This document shows positions 47,547-59,880 of a DNA stretch of 64,000 nucleotides, piece after piece. The stretch comes from Miscanthus floridulus (taxonomy: Eukaryota > Streptophyta > Magnoliopsida > Poales > Poaceae), in the NCBI RefSeq assembly GCF_019320115.1, contig NC_089583.1, positions 79,935,928 through 79,999,927 on the forward strand, written 5' to 3'. The stretch's first letter is position 1, and each line of letters begins with the position of its first letter. Made by a program: the position numbers and the translations under genes. The notes below the pieces were generated by a model. It saw only the letters and a program-made list of their open reading frames with translations. It was not told where the DNA came from and searched no databases.

Positions 47547-48359
47547 CTACCTCTTCTGATTTCCCCTAAAAGATCCAGACAGCACACTCTTTTTCTTTTT
47601 GAGCTCCTTATGCTGCTGATACTTTGACTCTGAGGCAATTGCAATATTTACGGCCTCATGGTAAGTGACATTGGTGCAAGTGGTCATCATAGTCTGCAAC
47701 TTGGTATTCAGGCCTCTCATAAACCACCTCTTCTTCTTGGCATCAGTATTGACATATTTGGATGCATATTGGGACAGATGATTAAATCTTCCCACATACT
47801 GCATCACAGTTTGATCTCCTTGCTTTAAAGCAAGGAATTCATCTAGCTTCATAGCCATCACTCCTTCAGGGATATAATGGGCTCTGAAGGCAGCATGGAA
47901 CTCAGCCCAAGTTATTGGAATGCCAGCTGGTTGCATAGCCACTAAGTTTGCCCAACAAGCACTTGCTGCTCCTCTAAGTTGCTGGGCAGCAAACGTAGGT
48001 TTCTGATACTCCATGTATGGAATAAGGTCAAATTTCTGCTCCATGGTTCAAAGCCAGTCATCAGCCTCCAATGGTTCATCTGTCTTGGTGAACACCGAGG
48101 GTCTTGTGTCTGTGAAATCAACATATGTAGCCTCCTATCTGTTATGGTGGCGACCACAGTTTCTGTACATCTGATTCTGATTACTCTGAGCCATCTCATG
48201 AAGCAAATGAGAATTTTCAGCCATCACATTAACAAGTGCGGTTATAGCATCAGCTAAATTTGTTGGAACTGGTGGCGGATCTAGAATACCATCCTCATCT
48301 TGCGAAGTTCTAGGAACATACAAACCCCGCATACGACGCATCTGCTCATAACAAACCAA
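47547..48359 (-). pseudogene. Element B gag
   Basis: Starts MVCYEQMRRMRGLYVPR. The capsid region contains ACWANLVAMQPAG, TWAEFHAAFRAHYIPEGVM and QTVMQYVGRFNHLSQYA, typical of plant Ty3/gypsy gag. Two in-frame stops lie between 48135 and 48044, and another ends the segment at 47547. The frame is shared with pol. Confidence 0.85.
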
Positions 48360-48517
48360 ACTTTATTCACATGTCTTTATTGAATTGTACCAAAGCTTAC
48401 TCTAGACACATTACATAGAGTTTACTAATGTACAAACAAACCCATGAGTACGAAAATAGAACTACATAACTTAACTAGAGCTACTATTATACAACTCTAC
48501 TCTTTTCCTCAATTTCC

Positions 48518-49102
48518 TCAAACTTCAGGCTCGGTATCCATTCCAGAATTATTACCGCCTTCTTCATCACTTTCATCGATCATTACTAATTCTTCAGGAT
48601 CTTCTTCCTCTTCCTCTCCTGGTTCATCATCATCGGCAAGGATGACATCGGGGTCCCTAGCATCAGCTTGAGGCTCATGATTCGGATTTAGTAGATTGCT
48701 AAGCCTATGAACTTCCTCATGTAGATAAGTATTATGTTCTTCTAAATCTTTTACATAGAATTCTAGCTCATGAGTTCTAGCTCTAGCTACATTTTCCCTC
48801 TGCCAAGCTTCATTTCTTCCCTCCACTGTATGAACCAACATACGTTCGCAATTCCTATGCGCGGTGGTGAGATGCCTCAATTGACCCTATAATTCTTCTA
48901 CTTGTATAGCATCCAAAGCCCTATCTCTAGTAGCTTGTGCTAACTCTATAGAAATTCTTTGTATCTCTGTTTGGGGATCAGGCCTAGAACTGCTACTGCT
49001 AGCACCATCATTTCTAGGGGCAAGTTGGTGACGAGGAACTCCTTTGGATCCGATGGACTTACAGGGCGTCATCTTGGCACGAGCCATACTATAGGAAGCC
49101 AA
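48518..49102 (-). pseudogene. Element B extra ORF upstream of gag (coiled coil, acidic tail)
   Basis: One frame with a single TAG at 48887-48889. The N-terminus is basic (MARAKMTPCKSIGSKG). A heptad-rich helix follows (VARARTHELEFYVKDLEEHN, TYLHEEVHRLSNLLN), and the protein ends in a Glu/Asp-rich tail (DDDEPGEEEEEDPEEL). It lies between the primer-binding site and gag and is not in the gag frame. It may be a separate accessory ORF or a first exon of gag. No known domain is recognised. Confidence 0.6.
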
Positions 49103-49479
49103 TTTAATCCAAGTGAGACCATTTGATCAAAATCTAAAAAGTAGCTAAGATGGAATACATTCCTCAAACTAGACTCACTACTCAACTCCAGACTAAGAGG
49201 TGATGGAAGTAACGAGTGAATTATTCATGATGCATGAATCGTTCTTATGAACAAAAACATCAAAGTTTATAATGCACATAAACAACATTTATTTTTATAT
49301 AGGGCATAGTAATATTACTACTCCACCACACAAAACCTTTTTTTAATCAAATACAGAATGGTGAGAAAGAAATAAGATAAGTCAGAAGCAATTTGGACCA
49401 AATTATCAAGTTAAATTTAGTCATCCCAAATCATTTTAAAGTTTTTATAAAACAATACAACAAAAACCTTATAACGATT

Positions 49480-49491
49480 GCTCTAATACCA
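49480..49491 (-). promoter_or_regulatory. Element B primer-binding site (tRNA-iMet type)
   Basis: The minus strand reads TGGTATTAGAGC three bases inside the 5' LTR. The usual site complementary to plant initiator tRNA-Met is TGGTATCAGAGC, so one C-to-T change is present. Confidence 0.85.
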
Positions 49492-49494
49492 TTC

Positions 49495-52400
49495 TATAGC
49501 AGAACCTCCTAAGTTATAGGGCCCACATGCACCTGTCACTGTCCGACAACCATTGACATCTATGCATATGTTTCCATGAACTTAAAAAGACTGTCGGGTG
49601 TCCTCGGGGAACCCCGAATCATCCATGATTTCCGAGCAGAATCACATTACAGAGTCATTGCAGTATTACAACATTTATTCAAATATCAAAACCAGAGTAA
49701 AAATAGTGGAAGTTTTACGATAACATAGTTTACAAACCAGTTGATTCAAACCTTATAAACTAAGTTTGATAATTATTACAAACCATAGTAGTAGTGGAGT
49801 GGCATAATTAATATATACATAACACACAAAATAAACATCCTACCCAAGGATCACACATTTACTTCTCATCGTCAGAACGAACGATAGTCATGCAGCATGA
49901 TCCAAAACAGATCTGCTCATGAGGCTCACCTGCAACAAGGGATCAACGAACCCTAAGTACAAAAGTACTCAACAAGACTTATCCGAAATATTGACTAATA
50001 ACTAGGAATGGAGGCTCAGGGATTCAAGGTATAGCTTTAACAATGATTAAAGTTCTTTTGCATAAAAACTCTTTTAACAACATTCTTTATAAAGAAAACT
50101 TCTTAAGAATTGTATACAAAGCTGACACGATCCGCACTGAGATCATGAAACTTCATATCCAACACCTTCACAAACCTTATTCAAGTTCCGGTTATTAATT
50201 CTACGATGATAAACAGTGAGTTGAGTCTCCATAATCGAGGAGCAACGATGATTCAAACCGATTAAACAACCCAGCTGGGGATTCCAGACCACACAACATA
50301 TGTAGGTCCCCGACCTACATATACCAACCTACCCTCGGATCCTCTAAAACAAGAACGGGTCCACGCCACCCAAGAATACAGTACTCCATCATTCCAGCCC
50401 ATGGCCATGTGGGTACATGCTATTCTCACCATCTCTCCACTCCTAGTGCACGAGTAGCCATTCTCGTAATAGAATGGCCAAGTTCAGGCTTACCGGAGTA
50501 TGTGGTTAGTACTATAAATTCTCACCTCATGAAATTCAACAACGGACGTGCCTTAATCGACACAGGCGGAAAGAACCCGCTCACAAGACCTCCATGTCTT
50601 ATGGCTCACACTCACCGAGTCCGCCCAGTCTAGATTTATTACTCCACATTCCCATATCACATGCTAACATAGTTAACCAATGTTCCGCTTACAACTTGCA
50701 GGTGGCAGGTAGTCACCCGACTTTCATCGTTCTACGCATAGCTAAGCAAAACTAGGCATATACGAGTTTAAAACTGGTAATATGGTAAATATGGAATAAC
50801 AAGGGTGGTAATGCACCAATTAGGCTCTTACTTAACTCCTAATCACTTAATGCAGTAACGGAAAGCAAAAGCGAAATTAATTTGTAAAATACAAGGTAGG
50901 GTTGTATGCATCTGGGGCTTGCCTTCATTGACGGAGAAATCCGGTTCCTGCGACGTTTGACAAGTATTCGGTCCGACCTCAACAGACGGATTAACCTCCT
51001 CAACAACTTGATTAACTACCCCGTGTTCACCTTCATTCACTACACGTAATAATAATGCCATGTTTAACATGATGCGGAATACGAAACATGATGCTCGATG
51101 ATGGATGCCAAAATTAAGAATTTGAATACAACTTTCCTTCGCGGCACAGTTGCAAGTCAACAACTAAGTCTTTTTTGTAACACATACATCAATTGCCAAG
51201 GATCATTATCAACTAATGACCCAAGGTCATCACTCAACCCAAAATTTCAAACAAAACCTAAATCATTAAAGGTTACTATTTGCTTTTATGAATTAATTAT
51301 TTAATTCAAAATTATGAAATAAATCAACTTATTCTAATGGAGCTCAAAATTTTTGTAAATGTTCATTACATGATAAGTAAGTGGCAAAACAAATTTCATA
51401 ATTTTTGGACAATTAAATAAGCCTAGAAAAATTATGGAAATCCATTTATTAATAAATTGAGCAATTTTTATCACATTCAAAAATTACTAAAAAACATTAT
51501 TTCTTATTTTTCTTAAATACTTTACATCACAGAGAAGTCACACAAAAATTTTCATAATTTTTGGAGCTCTAAAAAAATCTACACAAAAATAACAAAAATA
51601 GACACTATTCATTCAAATCTGAAAATAGAAAAATCCATTTGAACGCTGAGTCACTGACAACTCGACCCCACGTGTCATCCCTAACCTCCGACGTTGACCA
51701 TGGCAGCGATGGCTCTGACCAGCGATTCCTCGCCGACGGTGAGTCCAACGGTGACGGCAAGAGTACTAACATGATCACTACGTTACAGCACATCGATCTA
51801 TGGTACTAACGCGACCAATTACGGACCGAACCGAGCACTACGCCGACCATGGCGGACGCGGTGGCATGGCAGCGCTACGCCGGTGGCTACAGGCCGGTAG
51901 CGGTTAAACTAAAGGTCGAGGAAGCACCAGCAGCTTACCCTGAACACAACTGAGTCGAGCACAAGGTCGGAGGAGCAACGAAGAGGTGGGTCGACGTTCC
52001 GAGCAAGCACGGTGGAGCTGATCGTCGTCAGTGATGGTGTACCGGCGACTGCAGTGACCAAAATAAGCAACCAGCTATGGATTAAGTACTATAGCATCGA
52101 GATGAAATAGAATCAGCCAAAACCAGGGATGGAGATGCACCGTGGAGCTCTGGCTGCAGCGAATCGTGCTCGGCGGAGGAGTCACCGGCCGCGAGGAAGA
52201 AGACGATGCAACTCGAGTTCCCGACCAATACTAGCTGAATTGGTGGGTCGGCTGGATGCGCAAGGATATGGCGGAGCTGGAACTAGCTTAGCAATGACGG
52301 TGGAGCACAGCAACGACGGTGCGGGCTCACCGGAGATGAGCAAGGCGACGAGAAAAATAGAGCAAGAAGAAAAGGCAAAGACGACGGTGGCTCAGGCTAT

Positions 52401-53082
52401 AAAGGAGGCCAAGAAGCTCGAGGAAGCTGCACTGTGGCCTTCACCGTGCCAGCGCGACGCCAAAACAGCCACGACCATGCCTGGAACGCCGAAGAAGGAA
52501 ACACCGGCAATGTAGCTTCGGCGGTGGACACTGTTCACAGAAATTACAGATTTGCCATTTGCCAAATTTCACAAATTACTCTCAAATTTTCATAACAACT
52601 CAAAAATCTCCAAATACAAAAGTTGTTCAAAATCAAAAGTTCTACAACTTTGCTTTTATAACCATCTCCTAATTCGGTCTAGATTTTGAAATGAACTTTT
52701 GAATTTGAATAGAGAAATTTAACGAATTACGCCTTTTTGAATTTCTCAAAATTTTTCTAAACAACTTGAAAAACTCCAAAAGCAAACTTTGTATAACTTG
52801 TCAAGCTCTACACTTTTGCTTTTGGGCCCAACCCCAAAATATGCTTAGATTTTGAAATGGATTTTCAGGGTAGATTTAAATGTTGAAAAGCGGGGTTTTC
52901 TCGAAAAATTCAAAACCCAAACAAACTTTGAACTTGAGTCAAACAATACAATTCAACACTCATTACCCAAATGTAAACTTGTTTTAGTAAATGCATATCA
53001 AAGTTTTCACCAAATGCCAAATGCTTTGCAATGCATATGATGACATGTCAGATTTTAATATTTAAACACCCGAGGTGTTACA
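49495..53082 (-). repeat. Element B 5' LTR (right copy)
   Basis: It starts TATAGCAGAACC (the expected TG has become TA) and ends GAGGTGTTACA. In the first ~350 aligned bases I count about 21 differences from the other LTR, all transitions. Transversions appear further in (near 51346 and 51570). Confidence 0.95.
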
Positions 53083-53087
53083 ATTAG

Positions 53088-53145
53088 GGGCACGCAGTAT
53101 ATTTTTACTAGTTGGTTGAGGGCCCGCCGGTCTGAAACACCAACA
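53088..53145 (+). mobile_element. Element A 5' LTR, right part, with adjoining primer-binding site
   Basis: The LTR of element A resumes after the ATTAG duplication (GGGCACGCAGTATATTTTTA) and ends CCAACA at 53145. The likely primer-binding site TGGCGCACTAGGTAGGGG starts at 53148. Confidence 0.85.
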
Positions 53146-53205
53146 GTTGGCGCACTAGGTAGGGGGCTCTGTGTGTCGGCTTCATCTCCCTAACAAGTTT
53201 CGGAT

Positions 53206-55328
53206 GGCAGATCCCGTACGACCAATGCGTCTCGACACGATGATCTGGTTCGGGAGCCTAGAGTTCATGTCTCTAGGATGTGAGTACGATATAGTACTAC
53301 TCACACCTCGAGCCCCATCGACCGATGATGACATCACACACCCACAGCCCAGGCGCAGGCGGTGCTCGGGCGGCCGCTCTCGTCGTGGTTGCCAAGCATG
53401 ATGCGAGCGGGGCCACCTCGACACCACACGAACTCAGGGCGACACACCGCGCTCCACCGGTATCCCACGCCCAGCTGTTGGCATAAGGTCCCTAGTCAGG
53501 GACCTGACTAGCCTGAGCCCAGACAAGGGAAAGATGCTGGTGGCGCACGATGACGCCCCGTCATCAAGCTCTGCCCTACCACGTCCTAAGGAGTCGACTT
53601 CGGCAGGGCAAAGCTCGGCGATGGCACCATCCCCATACCCCTTCGGGTTGAGAAATGCCGCCGCCACCTATGCTTCTACTCACGCAAAGCCCTCAAGACG
53701 CCACCAATGCTTTGCCCTCGACTTCGGCACCACGACTTCGACTCACGCCCACGTTGACTCCTCGGAGGAGGACGAGGCATGGGCCGGAGCGGACTTCTCT
53801 AGACTTCGCGACCCTGAAGCCATGCGCCGCTTTCTGGCCGCGAGCGACTACTGCTTTGGCTACTCTGACTCTGATGACGAAGGCACTTACAATCCCACTC
53901 GTGAGTGCTTCCACGTCGGACTCGGGATGCTGAGCACGGGTGATGAGGATGAGGGGGCAGGCAACCGTACCCCGCTTCACCAGGGAGCGGGCAATGCCAC
54001 ACCCTCACGCATTGTCCCACTGGCAGTGCGGAATGAGAGCCTTGCCCTTGGACAACTTTGACCCCCCGAACATGGAGCAGCTCCGTGAGCTTCAAGCCAA
54101 GGTCGAGCAAGATCGACTCCTTCTATAGCAGCTCCAAGACACTCTTGAGTAGGAGCAGCAGGGTCGCGGTGATGGCAGAGGAGCCCAGCGGAGGGCCCAC
54201 AACATCCACCACCGCATTAACAATGACAAAGGGGGTGAGCAACCCCCAATCTTCAATCGCGCTAGCCAAAATGTCACAGCTGCGGCAATGCTAGTCCGAA
54301 CGATGCCCGAGCCCTCTACCATAGAGGGACGACGGGTCTGCGGCAAGCTCTGGGATCTCCTCGAGACTGCCGTGGTGCAGCAGGCCGAGAGTTCCGCCTC
54401 CCAATGGTGTGGAGGTGCCTCGGACCTTCCCACGGCACTACCTTGGTAGGACAGGAAGGCCTTGGCTTGTCCCAAACCTGCTCGTGCACTGACGATCAAC
54501 AGGGTCCCCTTGCTGCACGACCGCCTCAGCAACCAACACGAGGCACAGGGTGACCACGAGGTGGTCAGCAGGCGACGGCGACATGACCATGAGGGGCCTG
54601 CCCGGGGCTACCATCCGCACCAAGGGGGCCGCTATGACAGTGGGGAAGATCGCAGTCCTTCCCCTGAGCCGCCTAGTCCTCGAGTCTTTAGCAGAGCCAT
54701 CCGCGCTGCTCATTTTCTAGCCCAGTTTCGCCAACCGGCCAACCTCACAAAGTACAGCAGCGAAACCAATCCCAAACTTTGGCTAGCTGATTACCGCCTA
54801 GCTTGTCAGCTAGGTGGCATGGACAATGACCTGCTCATCATCTGCAACCTCCCGTTGTTCCTACCAGACTCAGCATGAGCCTGGCTTGAACATCTCCCTC
54901 CCTCACAGATCCACGATTGGCGCGACTTAGTAAGGGTCTTTGTTGGGAACTTTTAGGGCACATACGTGCACCTTGAGAACTCCTGAGACCTCAAAAGTTG
55001 TCGCCAGGGCCCGGACGAGTCTCTCCGAGACTTCATTTGGCACTTCTCCAAGAAATGCACTGAGTTGCCAAGTGTTGGCGACTCAGAAATCATCTAGGCT
55101 TTCCTTTCTGACACCACCTATCGAGACCTGGTCCGAGAATTGGGCCAGAACGTACTAACCTCGATGGCCACACTCCTCAACATTGCCACCAACTTTGCCT
55201 CGGGCGAAGAGGCCGTTGGGGCCATCTTCCCCGATGACGACGCTAAGGGGAAGCGGAGGGACGAGGCCCCCGGGGCCTCAGCTCCCCACCTCCCCAAGAA
55301 AAAGAAAAAGGGTCACCAGGGGAAGTAG
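53206..55328 (+). pseudogene. Element A gag region
   Basis: Degenerate reading frames. The N-terminal part (53534-54061) is acidic and low-complexity (SDSDDEGTYNPTRE). The capsid-like part from 54700 contains FRQPANLTKYSSETNPKLWL, YRLACQLGG, then after a stop AWLEHLPPSQIHDWRDLVRV and DESLRDFIWHFSKKCTELP, the pattern of plant Ty3/gypsy gag. It ends in a Lys-rich tail (PHLPKKKKKGHQGK). Many in-frame TAG/TGA codons occur, mostly at positions where Gln, Trp or Arg would be expected. Confidence 0.75.
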
Positions 55329-55352
55329 GAAGTCCTCGAGGCTGGCCTAGTC

Positions 55353-56236
55353 GTGGCCGCAGAGCGCAAAAATCCTCGAGGCCCCAGAGCCCCTGGGCTC
55401 TTCGACGACATGCTCAAGAAACCCTGCCCTTACCACCAGGGCCCGGTGAAGCATACCCTCGAAGAATGCACCATGCTTCGGTGTTACTACACCAAGCTTG
55501 GGCTCCCCGACGATGATGCCAAGAAGAGGGATGCCAGCGACAAGGACGATGACAAGGATGACGGATTCCCTGAAGTGCTCAACGCTTTCATGATCTTTGA
55601 TGGGCCTTCAGCGTGCCTCACAACACAACAGTGGAAGAGGGAGCACCACAAGGTCTTCTCAGTGAAGGTGGCTGCTCCCCGGTACCTCAACTGGTCTTAG
55701 AAGGCAATCACCTTTGACCGGGATGACCATCCCGATTATGTCCTGAACCCTGGGCAGTACCCACTTGTCATCGACCCCATTATCGGCAATACCTAGCTCA
55801 CTAAGGTATTGATGGACGAAGGAAGCAGCCTCAACATCCTCTACACCAACACCCTAGAGCTCCTGGAGCTCGACCAGTCGTAGCTCTGGGGTGGCGCCGC
55901 GCCTTTCCATGGCATTGTGCCAAGGAAACGCACGTGGCCCCTTAGGCGCATCGACCTGCCCGTCTGCTTTGATACTCCCTCCAACTACCACAAGGAGGTC
56001 CTCACCTTTGAGGTGGTTGGGTTCAAGGGAACCTACCACGCCATCCTGGGGCGGCCATGCTACGCCAAGTTCATGGCGGTCCCCAACTACACATACCTCA
56101 AGCTCAAGATGCCAGGCCCCAATGGCGTCATCACTGTCGAGTCCACGTATGAGCATGCATATGACTATGACATCGAGTGCATCGAGTACACCGAGGCAAT
56201 CATGGAGGTCGAGACCCTCATCGTCAACCTCGACTA
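55353..56236 (+). pseudogene. Element A aspartic protease region
   Basis: It begins with a linker containing CPYHQGPVKHTLEECTML, a His/Cys remnant. After stops the protease reads TKVLMDEGSSLNILYTNTLE, where the usual Asp-Gly-Gly/Ser context has Glu in the second position. It continues KEVLTFEVVGFKGTYHAILG and RPCYAKFMAVPNYTYLKLKM, typical of Tat-lineage proteases. Stop codons lie near 55700, 55795 and 55880. Confidence 0.75.
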
Positions 56237-57735
56237 GCTTGGTAGCGAGGTGCCCGACTCCAAGCGTCACGCCAGGACTTTCGAGCCTGCGGAGGCCATC
56301 AAACTCGTCCCAATCAATCCCACCTGCCCCGATGACCGGGCGCTGAGGATCAGTGCCACCCTCGACATCAAATAGGAAGCCATGCTCATCAACTTTCTTC
56401 GCATGAATGCCGATATGTTCGCGTGGGGTCCCTCGGACATGCCGGGCATACCGAGGGAGGTCGCCGAGCATGCCTTGGACATCCGGGCCGGCTCTAGGCC
56501 GGTGAAGCAGCGCCTGCGCTGATTTGATGAGGAAAAGCACAGGGCCATCGGTGAAGAGATACAGAAGCTCCTGGTGGCTAGATTCATCAAAGAAGTGTCC
56601 CATCCAAAATGGTTAGCTAATCCCGTATTAGTTAAGAAGAAAATGGGAAGTGGAGAATGTGTGTAGACTACACTAGTCTAAACAAAGCATGTCCAAAAGT
56701 CCCTTTCCCATTACCTCAAATCGACCAAATCATTGACTCCACTATGGGATGTGAAACCCTATCCTTCCTTGATGCGTATTCTAGTTACCATCAGATCAAG
56801 ATGAAAGAATCTGACTAGCTCACGACTTCTTTCATCACACAATTTGGCATGTACTGCTATGTGACTATGTCGTTTGGCCTCAGAAATGCAGGGGACACAT
56901 ACCAGTGGTGCATGACCCATGTCTTTGGTGAGCACATCGGGAAGACCATCGAGGCCTATGTGGACGACATCGTGGTCAAGTCTAGGAAGGCCAGTGATCT
57001 CGTCGGTGACTTGGAAATAGCCTTTAGATGCCTCAGGGAAAAGAGCATCAAGCTTAACCCTAAAAAGTGTGTCTTCGAGGTCCCCTGAGGCATGCTTTTA
57101 GGATTCAGTATCGAAACGCAGCATTGAAGCCAACCTAGAGAAGGTCTCGGGCGTGACCAACATGGGGCTAATCCGAGACCTCAAGGGAGTACAGAAGGTT
57201 ATGGGATGTCTTGCAGCCCTAAGCCGCTTCATCTCATGCCTTGGTGAAAAAGGCTTGCCTCTATACCGCCTCTTGAGGAAATCAGAATGCTTTTCGTGGA
57301 CCCCCAAGGCCGAAGAAGCCCTCGCCAAACTCAAGGCATTGCTCACCAATCCTCCCATCCTAGTACCGCTAGCCATGGGCGAAGCTCTCTTACTTTACAT
57401 CGCCGCAATGACCCAAGTGGTCAGTGTGGCCATAGTAGTCGAGAGGCAGGAAGAGGGGCATGCTCTACCCATCCAATGACCTGTGTACTTCATTAGCGAA
57501 GTACTCTCTGAGACCAAAACACGCTACCCCCACATCTAGAAACTGATCTACGCCATAGTCTTAGCTCGACACAAGCTGCGTCACTACTTCAAATCCCACC
57601 TAGTAACCGTGGTGTCGTCTTTCCCCCTGGGGGAGATAATCCATATCCGGGAAGCCTTGGGTAGGATAGCCAAGTGGGCCATCAAACTCATGGGGGAGGC
57701 TCTATCCTTTGCGCCTCAGAAAGCAATCAAATCTT
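56237..57735 (+). pseudogene. Element A reverse transcriptase and RNase H
   Basis: RT motifs are spread over shifted frames: PKWLANPVLVKKK, CVDYTSLNKACPK after a frameshift near 56645, LSFLDAYSSYHQIKM, MSFGLRNAGDTYQ and the catalytic box EAYVDDIVVKSRK. RNase H follows at 57153-57480 (FSWTPKAEEALAKLKALL, LLLYIAAMTQVVSVAIVVER). At least two frameshifts and several stops are present. The YVDD box is typical of the Tat/Athila branch. Confidence 0.85.
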
Positions 57736-57740
57736 AGGTC

Positions 57741-58139
57741 TTGGCTGATTTCATGGCAGAGTGGACCAACACCCAACTACCACCTACTCAAGTCCAGGCA
57801 GAATGCTGGACCATGTACTTTGATGGATCCCTGATGAAGACCGAGGTAGGTGCGGGTCTGCTCTTCATCTCAACCCTTAGAGTGCACATGTGCTACATGA
57901 TTTGGCTCCACTTCGCTGCCTCCAACAACGTAGTCGAATACGAAGCCCTAGTCAACGGCTTGCAGATCGCCGTTGAACTTAGAGTACGGCACCTCGATGT
58001 GTGGGGCGACTCACAGCTTATCGTCGATCAGGTGATGAAGGAGTCGAACTGCCATGACCCCAAGATGGAGGCGTACTGCAAGCTGGTATGTCGCCTTGAA
58101 GACAAGTTTGACGGTCTCGAACTCAATCACATCGCATGA
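57741..58139 (+). pseudogene. Element A second RNase H (archaeal-type) domain
   Basis: WTMYFDGSLMKTEVGAGLLF, NNVVEYEALVNGLQIAVEL and LDVWGDSQLIVDQVMKE show the D-E-D pattern of the additional RNase H that marks Tat-lineage elements. It is open over 132 codons and then stops where the frame should continue to integrase. Confidence 0.8.
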
Positions 58140-58376
58140 AAATTCAACAAGGCTGCGGACGAACTAGCAAAGATAGCGTCAGCGTGGGCCCCAGTCCCCC
58201 CGAATATCTTTGCCAGAGACCTCCACAAGCCTTCCATCGACTACGCCTTAATAGCGAAAGAGGGCCCACTGGTCGAGCCCACCGTAGGGCTCGAGGCTCC
58301 CTCAGTCATCGAGACCACCGTGGCTGAGGTCAGGGTCATGGAAGTCAACAAGGAGCCTCCCGAGGCCGACTAGGGC

Positions 58377-59420
58377 ATGGACTGGTGGGTCCCACTCCTT
58401 GATTGCCTCATTCGAGGAGAGCTTCTCACAGATAGGACCGAAGCCCGACGGCTTGCGCAACGAGCCAAAGCTTATGTCCTCAGCGACGGTGAGTTGTACC
58501 AGAGAAGCCCATCTGGCATCCTCCAGCGATGCATCACCACCAAGGCAGGTCAAGCCCTACTTTGGGACCTGCACATAGGGGTCTGTGGGCACCATGCAGT
58601 GCCTCAGACGCTCATCGAAAATGCCTTCTGCCAAGGGTTCTACTAGCCGACGGTGGTTGCCGATGCCACTAAGCTAGTACGCTCCTACGAGGGATGCTAG
58701 TACTATGCGCGACAAACGCACCTCCTAGCCCAAGCTCTCCAAACCATCCCCATTACATGGCCCTTCGCCGTGTGGGGGCTAGACATGGTTGGGCCTCTAC
58801 AGAAAGCCCCCGAGGGCTACACCCATCTGTTGGTAGCAATCGATAAGTTCTCCAAGTGGATCAAGGCTCGTTCGATCAATCAAATCAAATTCGAGCAAGC
58901 GGTGCTGTTCTTCATTGATATCATCCATAGGTTCGGGGTTCCGAACACCATCATCACTAACAACGGGACATAATTCACCGGCCGCAAGTTCCTAATGTTC
59001 TGTGATGACCACCATATCCGCATGGCCTGGTCGGCCATGGGACACCCTAGGACAAATGGGCAAGTAGAACATGCTAATGGCATGATCCTACAGGGCCTCA
59101 AGCTGAGAATATACAACTGGTTGAAGAAGTTTGGCAAGAAATGGCTTGCCGAACTCCCGTCAGTCATCTGGAGCCTGAGGAATACCCCGAGCTGAGCCAC
59201 GGGGTTCACACCGTTCTTCCTAGTCTATGGGGCCGAGGCCATCCTCCCCACTGACTTGGAGTATGGTTCCCCGAGGCTTTGGGCCTACAACAAGCAGAGC
59301 AACCGCACTGCCCGCGAGGATGCCCTCAACCAACTGGAGGAAGCCCAAGACGTTGTGCTGCTACATTCAGCCAAATACCAGCAAGCTCTACGACGCTATC
59401 AAGCCCGGCGCGTTCGAAGC
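58377..59420 (+). pseudogene. Element A integrase, interrupted by element C
   Basis: The frame begins MDWWVPLLDCLIRGELL. It continues through the zinc region (HIGVCGHHAVPQTLIENAF) and the catalytic core: first Asp in VWGLDMVGPLQKAPEGYTHL, the second expected Asp changed to Asn in ITNNGT followed by TAA, and Glu kept in GHPRTNGQVEHANGMILQGL. It ends abruptly in SAKYQQALRRYQARRV, where the LTR of element C begins. Several further stops occur, such as after NTPS. Confidence 0.87.
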
Positions 59421-59880
59421 TGTCGATGTTTTACCACCGATAGCCTGCCACGAGGGTACCCAGGACAGTTGTTTAGGCTTTGGCGAATTAGCGAAATTCG
59501 GTGGTTACGCAAAGAGACTCACGATTTATACTGGTTTAGGCTCTCGACTTGGTCGAGTAATAACCTTACGTTTAGTTTTGGCGTTAGCCTATTTGCATTG
59601 TATTGCTCTGAGTATCGGGTATCCGTTCTCCTCTTACAATGGGTACCCTCACCAGCCCTTTATAGTCTAGGCGCTGAGAGGCGTTGTTTGTGTCCTATTC
59701 AGATACAAGGTCAGAGTCCTAAGCTACGCTTCGAACACCTTTCCTTGTATAGTTTGAGTTGGAGTTTCGGTTTTGCATGTTGCTTTGCTCCGCGTTCTTC
59801 TTGGCGATTGGGCTATAGGCCTTGTTACCAAGGCCTACCTCCCTACAGTATGGTCTATGGGGGACCCGTAGGGTTCCTCA
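59421..59880 (-). repeat. Element C 3' LTR (460 bp)
   Basis: On the minus strand it starts TGAGGAACCCTACGGGTC and ends AACATCGACA, giving the TG...CA form. A G-rich tract (GCTCGGGGGCTTATCGA) directly precedes it as polypurine tract. A TATA motif (CTATAAAG, minus) lies at 59661-59668. Confidence 0.8.

Larger units (their letters stand above)
40102..53082 (-). mobile_element. Complete chromovirus-type Ty3/gypsy element B, nested in element A
   Basis: Full-length minus-strand LTR retrotransposon of about 13.0 kb. The LTRs are 40102-43690 and 49495-53082 (3589 and 3588 bp). Target duplication ATTAG lies at 40097-40101 and 53083-53087. A primer-binding site and polypurine tract are present. Domain order in its own direction is an extra coiled-coil ORF, gag, zinc knuckle, protease, RT, RNase H, integrase and a chromodomain-like C-terminus. 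The very long LTRs and the chromodomain suggest the Tekay group. The gag-pol frame is broken by several stops and at least two frameshifts, so it is not autonomous. Confidence 0.93.
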
